From positions 1-5,289 of the forward strand of contig JAAFHJ010000375.1 in NCBI GenBank assembly GCA_013298325.1: DNA of 5,289 bases. Direction: 5' to 3'. The notes under the pieces are model-generated. The model saw only the letters and a list, made by a program, of their open reading frames with translations. It did not search any database and had not been told where the DNA came from. Shown here in pieces: positions 1-5,289 of the stretch. A program made the translations under genes and the position numbers. Source of the stretch: Myxococcales bacterium. GTDB lineage: Bacteria; Myxococcota_A; Polyangia; Polyangiales; Polyangiaceae. How positions within the stretch are numbered: position 1 is the first letter of the stretch; each line of letters opens with the position of its first letter.

Positions 1-518
1 ATCGGTTCCGTGGTTCCCATGGCGCCGCGGAGCGTCCGGAGGAATGCGGCGGCAAATTGCTCTTCCCGGGAGCCAAGGAAGCGGAACTCGTGGGCGGCTA
101 CGTTTCGAGTATGACCGCGCTCGCGCGCTCCAACAAAAACAACCGGGCGGGTGATACTCCAATCCGCCGTTCCACGACCCCACGCCGTAGAAAGGTTGGT
201 CGAGTTCCAATTCTGGTCCTTGAGGCTGGCCCCATCCACGAAAAGTGCTTCTGCAAGACGGAGTTCTCGTTCACTGAGTTCTCCCCAACCGCCGCCCTTT
301 GCGAGCGCAATAAATAGCTCAAGGAGGCCGCTGAAAGGCCGAGCCCCACCAGCCAAGAGTTCGTGGCGCCACAAATGTGTGCGCGCGAGGTGCTCAATCA
401 GGTGGGTCTTCCCCACGCCATTGTTGCCGACCAGGCAATGAAAGCGACGCTCGGGGTCGAAGCGCACGTCGAAGGACAGATTCGCTTCGGTTTTCTCAGC
501 CTGGAAAGACGTGATCAT
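1..518 (-). CDS. P-loop (AAA/ABC-type) ATPase, N-terminal part, runs off the left edge
   Basis: The frame is open for 172 codons from an ATG at 518-516 to the window edge, with no stop. The N-terminus MITSFQAEKTEANLSFDV looks like the short beta-strand start of RecF/SMC/OLD-like ATPases. It is followed by a clear Walker A motif, GNNGVGKT, at residues 31-38 (K37, T38 as the phosphate-binding pair), preceded by a hydrophobic strand (HCLV). A later hydrophobic strand, PVVFVGARERG, lies at about residues 132-142. Walker B, the signature motif and any effector domain would lie beyond the edge, so the job cannot be named. Single-gene or two-gene defence ATPases, DNA-repair ATPases and orphan AAA proteins all start this way. 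The reading frame closes upstream at a TGA in the 12-bp repeat region, and an in-frame TTG near 545 is the only other start. No Shine-Dalgarno is evident. Hand-counted GC (58% at 121-360) is lower than in the envelope genes. Confidence 0.8.
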   Translation of the reverse strand, partial: MITSFQAEKTEANLSFDVRFDPERRFHCLVGNNGVGKTHLIEHLARTHLWRHELLAGGARPFSGLLELFIALAKGGGWGELSERELRLAEALFVDGASLKDQNWNSTNLSTAWGRGTADWSITRPVVFVGARERGHTRNVAAHEFRFLGSREEQFAAAFLRTLRGAMGTTEP

Positions 519-519
519 G

Positions 520-558
520 GCTGCGCCGAACAGGCCACCAAGGAGCAAACGCTGTCAA
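520..558 (-). promoter_or_regulatory. Candidate promoter for the partial ATPase gene
   Basis: TTGACA on the minus strand occupies 558-553, with 34 bases between it and the ATG at 518. No convincing -10 hexamer is present at 16-18 bases spacing (GCCTGT at 17). The call rests on the consensus -35 and on mirror symmetry with the element at 635-640. Confidence 0.2.
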
Positions 559-642
559 GCGCCCACTGTCGGCCCGCCCGCACGGCGCAGGACCGGCCCC
601 TCGTCGCATCGGACGCGCACCCCCTCGCATGCGCTTGACAGC
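551..642. repeat. Perfect 12-bp inverted repeat, 68-bp spacer
   Basis: Positions 551-562 read GCTGTCAAGCGC and positions 631-642 read GCGCTTGACAGC, exact reverse complements. The match stops abruptly on both outer and inner sides. Each arm contains TTGACA on the strand that reads toward its nearest gene. The arrangement fits either paired operator half-sites or mirrored -35 elements of divergent promoters. A hairpin is possible but would need a 68-base loop, so a DNA-level role is more likely than an RNA structure. Confidence 0.6.
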
Positions 643-670
643 ACAACCGTCTTTCGGTTTCCTCGGCGCC
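635..670 (+). promoter_or_regulatory. Candidate promoter for the 671 gene
   Basis: A consensus -35 hexamer TTGACA lies at 635-640. At a 17-base spacing the -10 position is TTTCCT (658-663), which matches TATAAT only at its first and last bases. The implied start of transcription is close to the ATG at 671, so the message would be leaderless or nearly so, which agrees with the absence of a ribosome binding site. The poor -10 keeps confidence low. Confidence 0.25.
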
Positions 671-1468
671 ATGGCCAAGACCCCCAAAGAATCCTCGGCA
701 GATGCTGTGCGTGTGCCGTTCACAAATACCGATGGCCAAGCGGCCTTTCTCCACTTCTTGTCGCTCGCGGAAGCCCGCGTTGCCGCTGGGAAACTGCCGC
801 GTGCAGCGCGGGATGTCTCCGTCGTTCGCGTGAATGTATCGCGCGGCGTCGCGGCGGTGCTTTCGCGGGAAGAGGCGATCCGCGCGAAGATGCCTTCCGC
901 CGATTTTGCTTCGCTTGCGGAGATTCCGGCCCTCGCCGCCGCCCTCGACTTCGCGGCGGGCCGCGTCCCCGTCGAGATGAGCGATGGCGAAATTGGGGCG
1001 CTCCTCGCCGAGGTTCGTCCCCTCCGGAAGCTCACACTCCTTCAGTTGGATGTGTTTGCCGGTTTGTCGCTCGTCCCCGCCGATCGCGTGGCGACGATCC
1101 GCTCCGGATCGGGCCCCTTGGACAGCGCGCGAGATGCCGTCGCTATTGCCGGTGTCTTTGCCGAATTCTCAGGGGCGATCGCCGGGAAACACCCCTTTAC
1201 CGATGAACAGCTCGCCACCCTCGCCGATCTTGGCAACCGCCTCGTGCGCGCCATTGCGCCGACGGCGGCGAAGGACGGCCCGGCGACCGTCGGCAGCGAA
1301 GCGGCGCTCCGCGATGCCTTCTACGGCGAAGTGATCGAGCGCTACGAGGCGGCGCGGGAACTCGGCGTGATCGGCTTCGGCCTCAAGGAGCTCGACGCCC
1401 AGGTGCCGCCGGCCCACGCGCGGACGAACGCTCCGAAGAAGACCAAGAAAGACGGCACCCCCGAGTAA
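671..1468 (+). CDS. Uncharacterised Ala-rich soluble protein, 265 aa
   Basis: The protein starts MAKTPKESSADAVRVPF and is not recognised. It has no signal peptide and no transmembrane segment, and it appears mostly alpha-helical, with many Ala, Leu, Arg and Glu residues. The middle third contains the phrase KLTLLQLDVFAGLSLVPADR. The last 20 residues form a disordered, basic tail (KKTKKDG). No catalytic motif is visible. I chose the ATG at 671 because the protein reads naturally from there. The in-frame ATG at 629 would add 14 residues (279 aa) and would overlap the inverted-repeat arm. Neither start has a Shine-Dalgarno. The gene is divergent from the ATPase and is closed by the terminator at 1491-1527, so it is probably monocistronic. 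The reading frame is well supported by length and by the strong third-position GC preference. Confidence 0.8.
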   Translation: MAKTPKESSADAVRVPFTNTDGQAAFLHFLSLAEARVAAGKLPRAARDVSVVRVNVSRGVAAVLSREEAIRAKMPSADFASLAEIPALAAALDFAAGRVPVEMSDGEIGALLAEVRPLRKLTLLQLDVFAGLSLVPADRVATIRSGSGPLDSARDAVAIAGVFAEFSGAIAGKHPFTDEQLATLADLGNRLVRAIAPTAAKDGPATVGSEAALRDAFYGEVIERYEAARELGVIGFGLKELDAQVPPAHARTNAPKKTKKDGTPE

Positions 1469-1490
1469 GTCGGTCTTCGCCCGCACATGA

Positions 1491-1527
1491 AAGAGCCCCG
1501 GCTGCCTCCTGGCGCTGGGGCTTTTCT
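1491..1527 (+). terminator. Intrinsic terminator, possibly bidirectional
   Basis: The 5' arm at 1491-1499 (AAGAGCCCC) pairs with 1517-1525 (GGGGCTTTT) through nine pairs, one of them G-U. Up to three more pairs can form inside it. The tail is TTTTCT. It lies 22 bases after the stop of the 671 gene and 44 bases beyond the stop of the convergent minus-strand gene. On the minus strand the tail is only CTCTTTC, so it should be weaker in that direction. Confidence 0.8.
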
Positions 1528-1568
1528 GCGTCGTCTTTCAAGCCGTCACGACCTCGGCTGCCTGGTTC

Positions 1569-2066
1569 TCAATCGAGGTCGAACATATCGAGGACCGAGT
1601 TCTTCGGGCGCTGCTTCTTCGTCACGCGATCGCGCGCGGCGATCAGCTCCTCGCCCACCTTCGCATCCCGGATGCCGAGCCCGCCTTGCGAGATTCCTCC
1701 GACGATGTCGATCGTAGCGGCCTGAAACACGCACCCGTTGTCGGAGAACAACCAGACCCGATAGGCCAACGCGTCGGGCGCGTCTGACGCTTCGCTCGCG
1801 TCGTAGACGTCCCACACCTCGACGTCGCACATGCCTTCGTCCTGGGCCTCCTCGCTGAAGATCGCTTCCGGCGGCCCGCTCTGCCCGACTCCATCGAGCA
1901 AGAACGCCACCGCCTGTCGCTCGAGCCCGACGAGGTCGTCGACCGACTTGAGGATCCGCCCGTTGCGAAACGCGAGCGGGAACGCGTGCGGCAAGGGGGG
2001 CAGGTCCTTGGCCATCCGGGTCTTCTTGACGTGGTCGCCGATCGCTTTGATTTCTGCAGGGGTCAT
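1569..2066 (-). CDS. Uncharacterised acidic soluble protein, 165 aa
   Basis: The protein starts MTPAEIKAIGDHVKKTRM and ends DMFDLD; I do not recognise the family. It has a basic, helical first 20 residues, then a mixed alpha/beta body rich in Asp and Glu. Predicted strands include CDVEVWDVYD and YRVWLFSDNGCVF in the second half. There is no signal peptide, membrane segment or obvious catalytic motif. An in-frame ATG at 2129-2127 would add 21 residues of Arg-rich, unstructured character; the shorter form is preferred because the added stretch looks like untranslated leader. Neither start has a well-spaced Shine-Dalgarno, although AAGGGA directly abuts the upstream ATG. The gene is divergent from the barrel gene at 2164 and convergent with the 671 gene. 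Confidence 0.75.
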   Translation of the reverse strand: MTPAEIKAIGDHVKKTRMAKDLPPLPHAFPLAFRNGRILKSVDDLVGLERQAVAFLLDGVGQSGPPEAIFSEEAQDEGMCDVEVWDVYDASEASDAPDALAYRVWLFSDNGCVFQAATIDIVGGISQGGLGIRDAKVGEELIAARDRVTKKQRPKNSVLDMFDLD

Positions 2067-2163
2067 GGCGGGCGATGGTCGCAGAACCCCGGCGGGAGTC
2101 CATCGCTGGAACCGCCGAGCATGCGTCATTCCCTTTCCGACCGGTTCCGATTACGCGGCAGCC

Positions 2164-2907
2164 ATGTCGCCTCGCCGCCCACTACGCCTCGTTGCCGCCT
2201 TGGCGTCGCTGGTTGCGGCGAGCAGCGTTGCCCGCCCCGCGGCGGCGATCCGCCCCTTTGTGACCGACGATGCGCGTGTCGTTGGCGGGAAGCTCGTTCA
2301 GCTTGAGACGTGGGTCTACGTCGATCGCGACGGCCTCACCCACAACGCGCTCGCCGCCTTCGGGCCGACGAAGTGGCTCGAGCTGACGACCGGCGTCGTC
2401 CACGGCTACCGGCGTGGGGACGGCTACGGGCTGACCGGTCCGATTCTTCAGGCGAAGGGGCTCCTCCTCGCCGCAAAAGAGAACGATCACCCGGGCTTCG
2501 CCGTCGCCGGCGGTGTGCTCCCGGCCGTCGGTTTCGGGAGCTTCCGCCCGTCGGCCGCGACCGGGTTCGCCTACCTCGCCGCCACCGAAAACCTCTGGAA
2601 AGAGGCGATGCTCATTCACGCCAACGTCGGCTTTGTCGCCAGCCATCACCGCGGGATCACGCTCGGCATCGGCACGCAGGTCAAAGTCTACGAAGGGCTC
2701 CACGCGGTCGGCGAGTTCGTCTTCGGCGATCCCTACAATGCGGAAGCCCGCAATCCGGCGATCCAGCTCGGCGGGCGCTACCTCTTCAGCGATCACGTCC
2801 AGATGGACGCCACCTTCGGGACGACGCTCACCGCCCCCGCGGGGATGGCCGGCGTCGCCCCCTGGGGGACCCTCGGGCTCCGGCTCGTGAGCGGCGAACT
2901 TTGGTGA
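2164..2907 (+). CDS. Predicted outer-membrane beta-barrel protein, 247 aa
   Basis: The N-terminus is a Sec-type signal peptide: basic MSPRRPLR, a hydrophobic stretch of Ala, Leu and Val, and a likely cleavage after PAAA (residue 28). The mature protein begins IRPFVTDDARVV, an opening I associate with uncharacterised proteobacterial outer-membrane proteins related to the phenol-degradation MetA (transporter-like) family. The body has many short alternating strands joined by Gly/Asn/Asp turns. The chain ends in LGLRLVSGELW, with a terminal aromatic residue as in BAM-inserted barrels. About 220 mature residues would suit a barrel of roughly 10-12 strands. The frame is open upstream to 1831, but the signal peptide fixes the ATG at 2164. 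No Shine-Dalgarno is seen. It heads a row of three envelope genes. The cargo, if any, is unknown; the family link is from memory of sequence style and was not searched. Confidence 0.75.
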   Translation: MSPRRPLRLVAALASLVAASSVARPAAAIRPFVTDDARVVGGKLVQLETWVYVDRDGLTHNALAAFGPTKWLELTTGVVHGYRRGDGYGLTGPILQAKGLLLAAKENDHPGFAVAGGVLPAVGFGSFRPSAATGFAYLAATENLWKEAMLIHANVGFVASHHRGITLGIGTQVKVYEGLHAVGEFVFGDPYNAEARNPAIQLGGRYLFSDHVQMDATFGTTLTAPAGMAGVAPWGTLGLRLVSGELW

Positions 2908-2987
2908 ACGGTCGGTCGGGCTCGCGCGTCCGTCCGCGAAGCGGGAGACGGCGCCGAGTTCGACGCAAACGTAGTATCCCCGGGCCG

Positions 2988-3461
2988 ATGCGCGCCGTGC
3001 CGTTCTTCGTTCCGCTCCTCGCGCTCGCGCTCCTCGGGTGCCACCCGTCGCAGGCGTTTGAGTCGACGGTGCAGATCACCGCGGTGACCCACGTCGCCAC
3101 CGCGGAGAACGGCGAGGTCTCGCTGGTCGACGTCGAAGTGGAATGGGATCCGTGCCCCGGTGACCAATTCCAGATGATCCGCGGCGGGAACGCCTTCGCC
3201 GCCTGCGTCGCCAAGTACCCGACGGGGACCTACGTACCGGTCGAGGTCGTTCGGTTCTTTGACGCCGCCAACGGGCGCTACCGGTGGGATATTCAGAAGC
3301 TCGGCGATTGCCCGCGCACCATCGAGCCCGAGTCGGAGGGGAGCTATGAAAAATCACAAGAGTGCGCACCCGTGGAGGCCTACGGCCACCCGATCGGCTT
3401 CGAGTGCAGCCGCCGCCCCTTCCGAAACCTCGTCGCGACCTGCCCGTGGATGGCGCGCTAA
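2988..3461 (+). CDS. Cys-rich lipoprotein of unknown function, 157 aa
   Basis: The N-terminus MRAVPFFVPLLALALLGC is a lipoprotein signal peptide, with lipobox LLGC and the acylated cysteine at residue 18. The mature chain has six further cysteines (in DPCPGD, AACVAK, GDCPRT, QECAPV, FECSRR and ATCPWM). That even number suggests up to three disulfides in an oxidising compartment. The first half (VQITAVTHVAT onward) looks beta-rich, and the C-terminus is FRNLVATCPWMAR. Residue 19 is His rather than Asp, so retention in the inner membrane by the Asp rule is not expected. The gene follows the barrel gene by 80 bp, and its last 116 bp overlap the next lipoprotein gene in another frame. No Shine-Dalgarno is seen. 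A TAGTAT at 2972-2977 could be a -10 element, but no -35 partner is evident. Confidence 0.8.
   Translation: MRAVPFFVPLLALALLGCHPSQAFESTVQITAVTHVATAENGEVSLVDVEVEWDPCPGDQFQMIRGGNAFAACVAKYPTGTYVPVEVVRFFDAANGRYRWDIQKLGDCPRTIEPESEGSYEKSQECAPVEAYGHPIGFECSRRPFRNLVATCPWMAR
3335..3343 (+). promoter_or_regulatory. Strong Shine-Dalgarno inside the upstream lipoprotein gene
   Basis: GGAGGGGAG at 3335-3343 lies just before the ATG at 3346; the GGAGG core is six bases from the start codon. It is the only strong ribosome binding site seen in the window. It decides the start of the second lipoprotein gene although it sits within the coding sequence of the first. Confidence 0.65.
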
Positions 3462-4080
3462 CCGAGCTGCCTTCTTGGCTCTCGCCCTTGCCGGGTGCGC
3501 GTCGTCTTCGCCGCCCGTCACGCCGGTCGCTCCCCCCGCGGAGACGCCGGAGCGACCTACCCCGACCGCTTCGGCGGTCGCATCCGCCCCATCGGCCAGT
3601 CCTGACGCTGCAGCACCGGCGCAGGAAGACGTGCGTTTCCTGTCGTTTCGGCGATCTGCGCAGGCGGAAGACCGTATTGGCGCCGGCGATGGCGCCTTCA
3701 CCCCGGACGGCAAGCCCGATCTCGCCTTCACGCTCGTCGTCCGCGGAACGGTGACCGCCCTCTTCCTCGCGTCCGTCGATGCCCGCGGCGGCGCAAATGG
3801 CGTCTTTCAGGCCGATACGCTCGTCGGAAAGACCTTCCAACCGAGTGAGCTCGCCGTCGCCTTTCGGGGCGACCGCACGGCCGGCCTCGGCGTCTTCGAT
3901 GGCGTCACCCGCGTCAACAGTGCCGACGGAGCGTTGCCCGCCGCGGCACTTGCCCACGGCGAACACGCCCTTCTGCTCTTCGTGAGCGCCGCCGCCGGCG
4001 CCGCCCCCGGGAACGCGCTGCGCGTGTACGCCCTCGATGGCAACGGCCAGCTCGTCCGCGGACCGACCCTCGATCGCTAG
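3346..4080 (+). CDS. Second lipoprotein, unknown function, 244 aa, overlapping start
   Basis: A lipoprotein signal ends in the lipobox LAGC, with the acylated cysteine at residue 51. The hydrophobic core is AAFLALALAG, preceded by Arg residues (RPARGWRANR). After the cysteine comes a Pro/Ala/Ser/Thr linker of about 45 residues, then a compact beta-rich domain from about residue 95 (DVRFLSFRR) to the end. That domain contains the phrase FQADTLVGKTFQP and ends RVYALDGNGQLVRGPTLDR. No enzyme motif is seen. The 50-residue pre-cysteine leader is unusually long. From 3346 to the lipobox the only other possible start is TTG at 3475, which would leave just seven residues before the cysteine, and an ATG at 3259 makes the leader longer still. 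The ATG at 3346 has the strong Shine-Dalgarno at 3335-3343. The first 116 bp overlap the previous gene in a different frame, suggesting translational coupling. The gene is convergent with the desaturase, with 21 bp between the stops. Confidence 0.75.
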   Translation: MKNHKSAHPWRPTATRSASSAAAAPSETSSRPARGWRANRAAFLALALAGCASSSPPVTPVAPPAETPERPTPTASAVASAPSASPDAAAPAQEDVRFLSFRRSAQAEDRIGAGDGAFTPDGKPDLAFTLVVRGTVTALFLASVDARGGANGVFQADTLVGKTFQPSELAVAFRGDRTAGLGVFDGVTRVNSADGALPAAALAHGEHALLLFVSAAAGAAPGNALRVYALDGNGQLVRGPTLDR

Positions 4081-4101
4081 TTGGCGTGGAAGCGGCGGCC
4101 C

Positions 4102-5007
4102 TTAGCGCGCGCGCTTGGTCACGAGTTTCTCCCCGCGCCCCAGCGCGAGGACGTGGGGCGGAGGCTCGTGAATGTCGTGGACGAGACCGACAACCGCCAT
4201 CGCGCGGAGGATCAAGTAGGTCACGTCGAGCTCCCACCAATAGAAGCCCTGGCGGGTGCTCTTGCAGTAGAAGTGGTGATTGTTGTGCCAGCCTTCGCCG
4301 AGCATGATGAACGCAAGAAGCGGATTGTTCTTGCTCTCATCGACGGTCTTGAAGCGCCGGCTCCCGCGCCAGTGGGCGAGGCTGTTCACGGCGAACGTCG
4401 CGTGCCAGATAAATACGCTCGGGAGGGCAAAGCCAAAGAGCAACCCGTGCCAGCCGGCGGCGAGCGTCCAGACGAGCGCGTAGAGCACGACGGGGACGAC
4501 GTGGTAGCGGTCGAGCCAGACCAATTCCTGGTACTTGGCGAGGTCGGGGATGCGCTCGATCTCGGTACGATTCCACCGGCGCGAGAGGATCCAGCCGACG
4601 TGGGAATAGAGGAACCCCTTCCGCTTCATCGAGTGGACATCCGGTTCTTTGTCCGAATACCGGTGATGATGGCGGTGATGGGCGGCCCACCAGAGCGCCC
4701 CTTTTTGAATCGTCGTCTGCGCAAAGAAGGCGAAGACGAACTGCATCGCCCGCGACGTCTTAAAAGTCTTGTGGGAGAAGTACCGGTGGTAGCCGGCCGT
4801 GACCCAAAACATTCCGAAAACATAGGCGCTTGCCGTGTACGCGACCGCGCGCCACGAGAGCCCAAGGGCAAAGATTCCGACGACCGCGGCGAGATGCACG
4901 AGCAAGAAGGGGATGCTCGCACTCCAGTCGATGCGGTCGAGTTCCTCCCCGGTAGGCGCCTGCGTGGTGGGGCGAGCCCCTTCGGAAACCAGGGGCGGGG
5001 ACGTCAT
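4102..5007 (-). CDS. Membrane-bound acyl-CoA (delta-9-type) fatty acid desaturase, 301 aa
   Basis: This is a di-iron membrane desaturase of the stearoyl-CoA desaturase type, introducing a cis double bond into a saturated fatty acyl chain with O2 and an electron donor. All three histidine boxes are present: HRYFSH (residues 74-79), HRHHH (111-115, preceded by H110) and HNNHH (241-245). NSLAH (208-212) supplies the extra conserved Asn and His of this family. Hydrophobic segments at about 32-52, 54-72, 85-100 and 170-207 place the boxes on the cytoplasmic side. The length is normal for bacterial members, which lack the fused cytochrome b5 domain of the yeast enzyme, so a separate electron donor must serve it. 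The start ATG at 5007 gives a 30-residue soluble N-terminus; only a weak GGAAG lies upstream. It follows the membrane-protein gene by 62 bp and may be co-transcribed with it. Position-9 specificity is inferred from the family, not from residues. Confidence 0.95.
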   Translation of the reverse strand: MTSPPLVSEGARPTTQAPTGEELDRIDWSASIPFLLVHLAAVVGIFALGLSWRAVAYTASAYVFGMFWVTAGYHRYFSHKTFKTSRAMQFVFAFFAQTTIQKGALWWAAHHRHHHRYSDKEPDVHSMKRKGFLYSHVGWILSRRWNRTEIERIPDLAKYQELVWLDRYHVVPVVLYALVWTLAAGWHGLLFGFALPSVFIWHATFAVNSLAHWRGSRRFKTVDESKNNPLLAFIMLGEGWHNNHHFYCKSTRQGFYWWELDVTYLILRAMAVVGLVHDIHEPPPHVLALGRGEKLVTKRAR

Positions 5008-5069
5008 CGACCAGCCATACGCTTCCGCGTCGCGCGGCGGTTAGGTTTCCCGTGGTCCTTGCGTGCGGC

Positions 5070-5289
5070 TCAGGCCCGAAGGCCCACGACGAACAAAAGA
5101 AGCGCGCCAAGGTCGGCGGCGACCATCGACCAGCCGATGCGGCGGAGGTGCTTGGCGCCGGGGCGCACGAGCAACAAGACCGCGGTGGCGATCGCGGGCG
5201 GGACGAGGCCGATGGGCCAAAGCACGTGGCCGTAGGTGGCGCTCGCGATGCCCGCCACCCCCGCCGTCACGGCGACGGCGACAACCGCC
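5070..5289 (-). CDS. Small multi-pass membrane protein, C-terminal part, runs off the right edge
   Basis: The frame is open from the right edge to a TGA at 5072-5070, giving 72 readable codons. A GTG at 5270 could start a 66-residue protein. However, the frame continues upstream with hydrophobic codons (Ala/Val alternation), so that GTG would cut into a membrane helix and the true start is probably outside the window. Three hydrophobic segments are seen: the edge segment through AGVAGIASATYG, LWPIGLVPPAIATAVLLLV, and SMVAADLGALLLFVVGLR. A basic loop (RPGAKHLRR) lies between the last two. The family is not recognised. It lies directly upstream of the desaturase on the same strand and may be in the same operon. 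Confidence 0.6.
   Translation of the reverse strand, partial: AVVAVAVTAGVAGIASATYGHVLWPIGLVPPAIATAVLLLVRPGAKHLRRIGWSMVAADLGALLLFVVGLRA

Larger units (their letters stand above)
519..670. other. Divergent intergenic region between the ATPase and the Ala-rich protein gene
   Basis: This stretch of 152 bases separates the divergently read ATPase (start 518) and the 671 gene. It holds a 12-bp inverted repeat (551-562 and 631-642) and an 8-bp palindrome CGCATGCG at 626-633 that overlaps the right arm. No Shine-Dalgarno sequence lies before either start. An ATG at 629 could extend the rightward gene by 14 codons into this region, but that would put the right repeat arm inside the coding sequence. 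Confidence 0.6.

Noticed and set aside
57..441. Small plus-strand and alternative minus-strand frames at the left end
   Set aside because: They overlap the ATPase frame with its Walker A motif and show no protein-like features of their own.
496..1206. Long open frames on both strands overlapping the 671 gene
   Set aside because: They have Arg/Ser/Pro shadow composition; the 671 frame reads as a normal protein with a terminator placed behind it.
2310..2987. Upstream extension of the first lipoprotein frame
   Set aside because: It overlaps the barrel gene and is highly Arg-rich. The lipoprotein signal peptide fixes the start at 2988.
3346..3480. Programmed or erroneous frameshift fusing the two lipoproteins into one protein
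   Set aside because: The second frame carries its own lipobox and hydrophobic core, which would be pointless inside a fused chain, and the first ends in an ordinary stop with a natural C-terminus. It cannot be fully excluded without reads.
3076..3966. A 296-codon minus-strand open frame across both lipoprotein genes
   Set aside because: The translation is Arg/Gly low complexity (runs of RRRR and GRGG), and it is antisense to two genes with clear lipoprotein signals.
4081..5235. A 384-codon plus-strand open frame over the desaturase
   Set aside because: It is antisense to a desaturase with all three histidine boxes. The translation is Arg/Glu/Pro/Val-rich without domains, typical of a GC-rich shadow frame.

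Overview
The window looks like chromosomal DNA of a GC-rich Gram-negative bacterium. Hand counts give about 72% GC at 2341-2580, 61% at 4681-4920 and 58% at 121-360. An outer-membrane-type barrel protein, two lipoproteins with lipoboxes, alanine-rich uncharacterised proteins and a eukaryote-like acyl-CoA desaturase together suggest Myxococcota (Polyangia-type). That placement is an inference; no marker gene is present.

Layout, left to right. (1) Positions 1-518, minus strand: the N-terminal 172 codons of a P-loop ATPase that runs off the left edge. (2) Positions 519-670: a divergent intergenic region with a perfect 12-bp inverted repeat; each arm carries a TTGACA hexamer pointing outward. (3) Positions 671-1468, plus strand: an unrecognised Ala-rich protein, followed by a clear intrinsic terminator at 1491-1527. 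(4) Positions 1569-2066, minus strand: an unrecognised acidic soluble protein, convergent with the previous gene. (5) Positions 2164-4080, plus strand: three co-directional cell-envelope genes, namely a predicted outer-membrane beta-barrel with signal peptide, a Cys-rich lipoprotein, and a second lipoprotein. The second lipoprotein's only plausible start lies 116 bp inside the first lipoprotein gene, behind a strong Shine-Dalgarno sequence. (6) Positions 4102-5289, minus strand: a complete membrane-bound fatty acyl desaturase with all three histidine boxes, preceded by the C-terminal part of a small multi-pass membrane protein that runs off the right edge.

The only gene with a firm biochemical assignment is the desaturase, which would introduce double bonds into membrane fatty acids. 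The barrel and lipoprotein block is probably an envelope-associated transcription unit of unknown purpose. No RNA genes, CRISPR arrays, insertion sequences or phage genes were seen. The points most worth a second look are the partial ATPase with its divergent repeat-flanked intergenic region, and the lipoprotein gene overlap.
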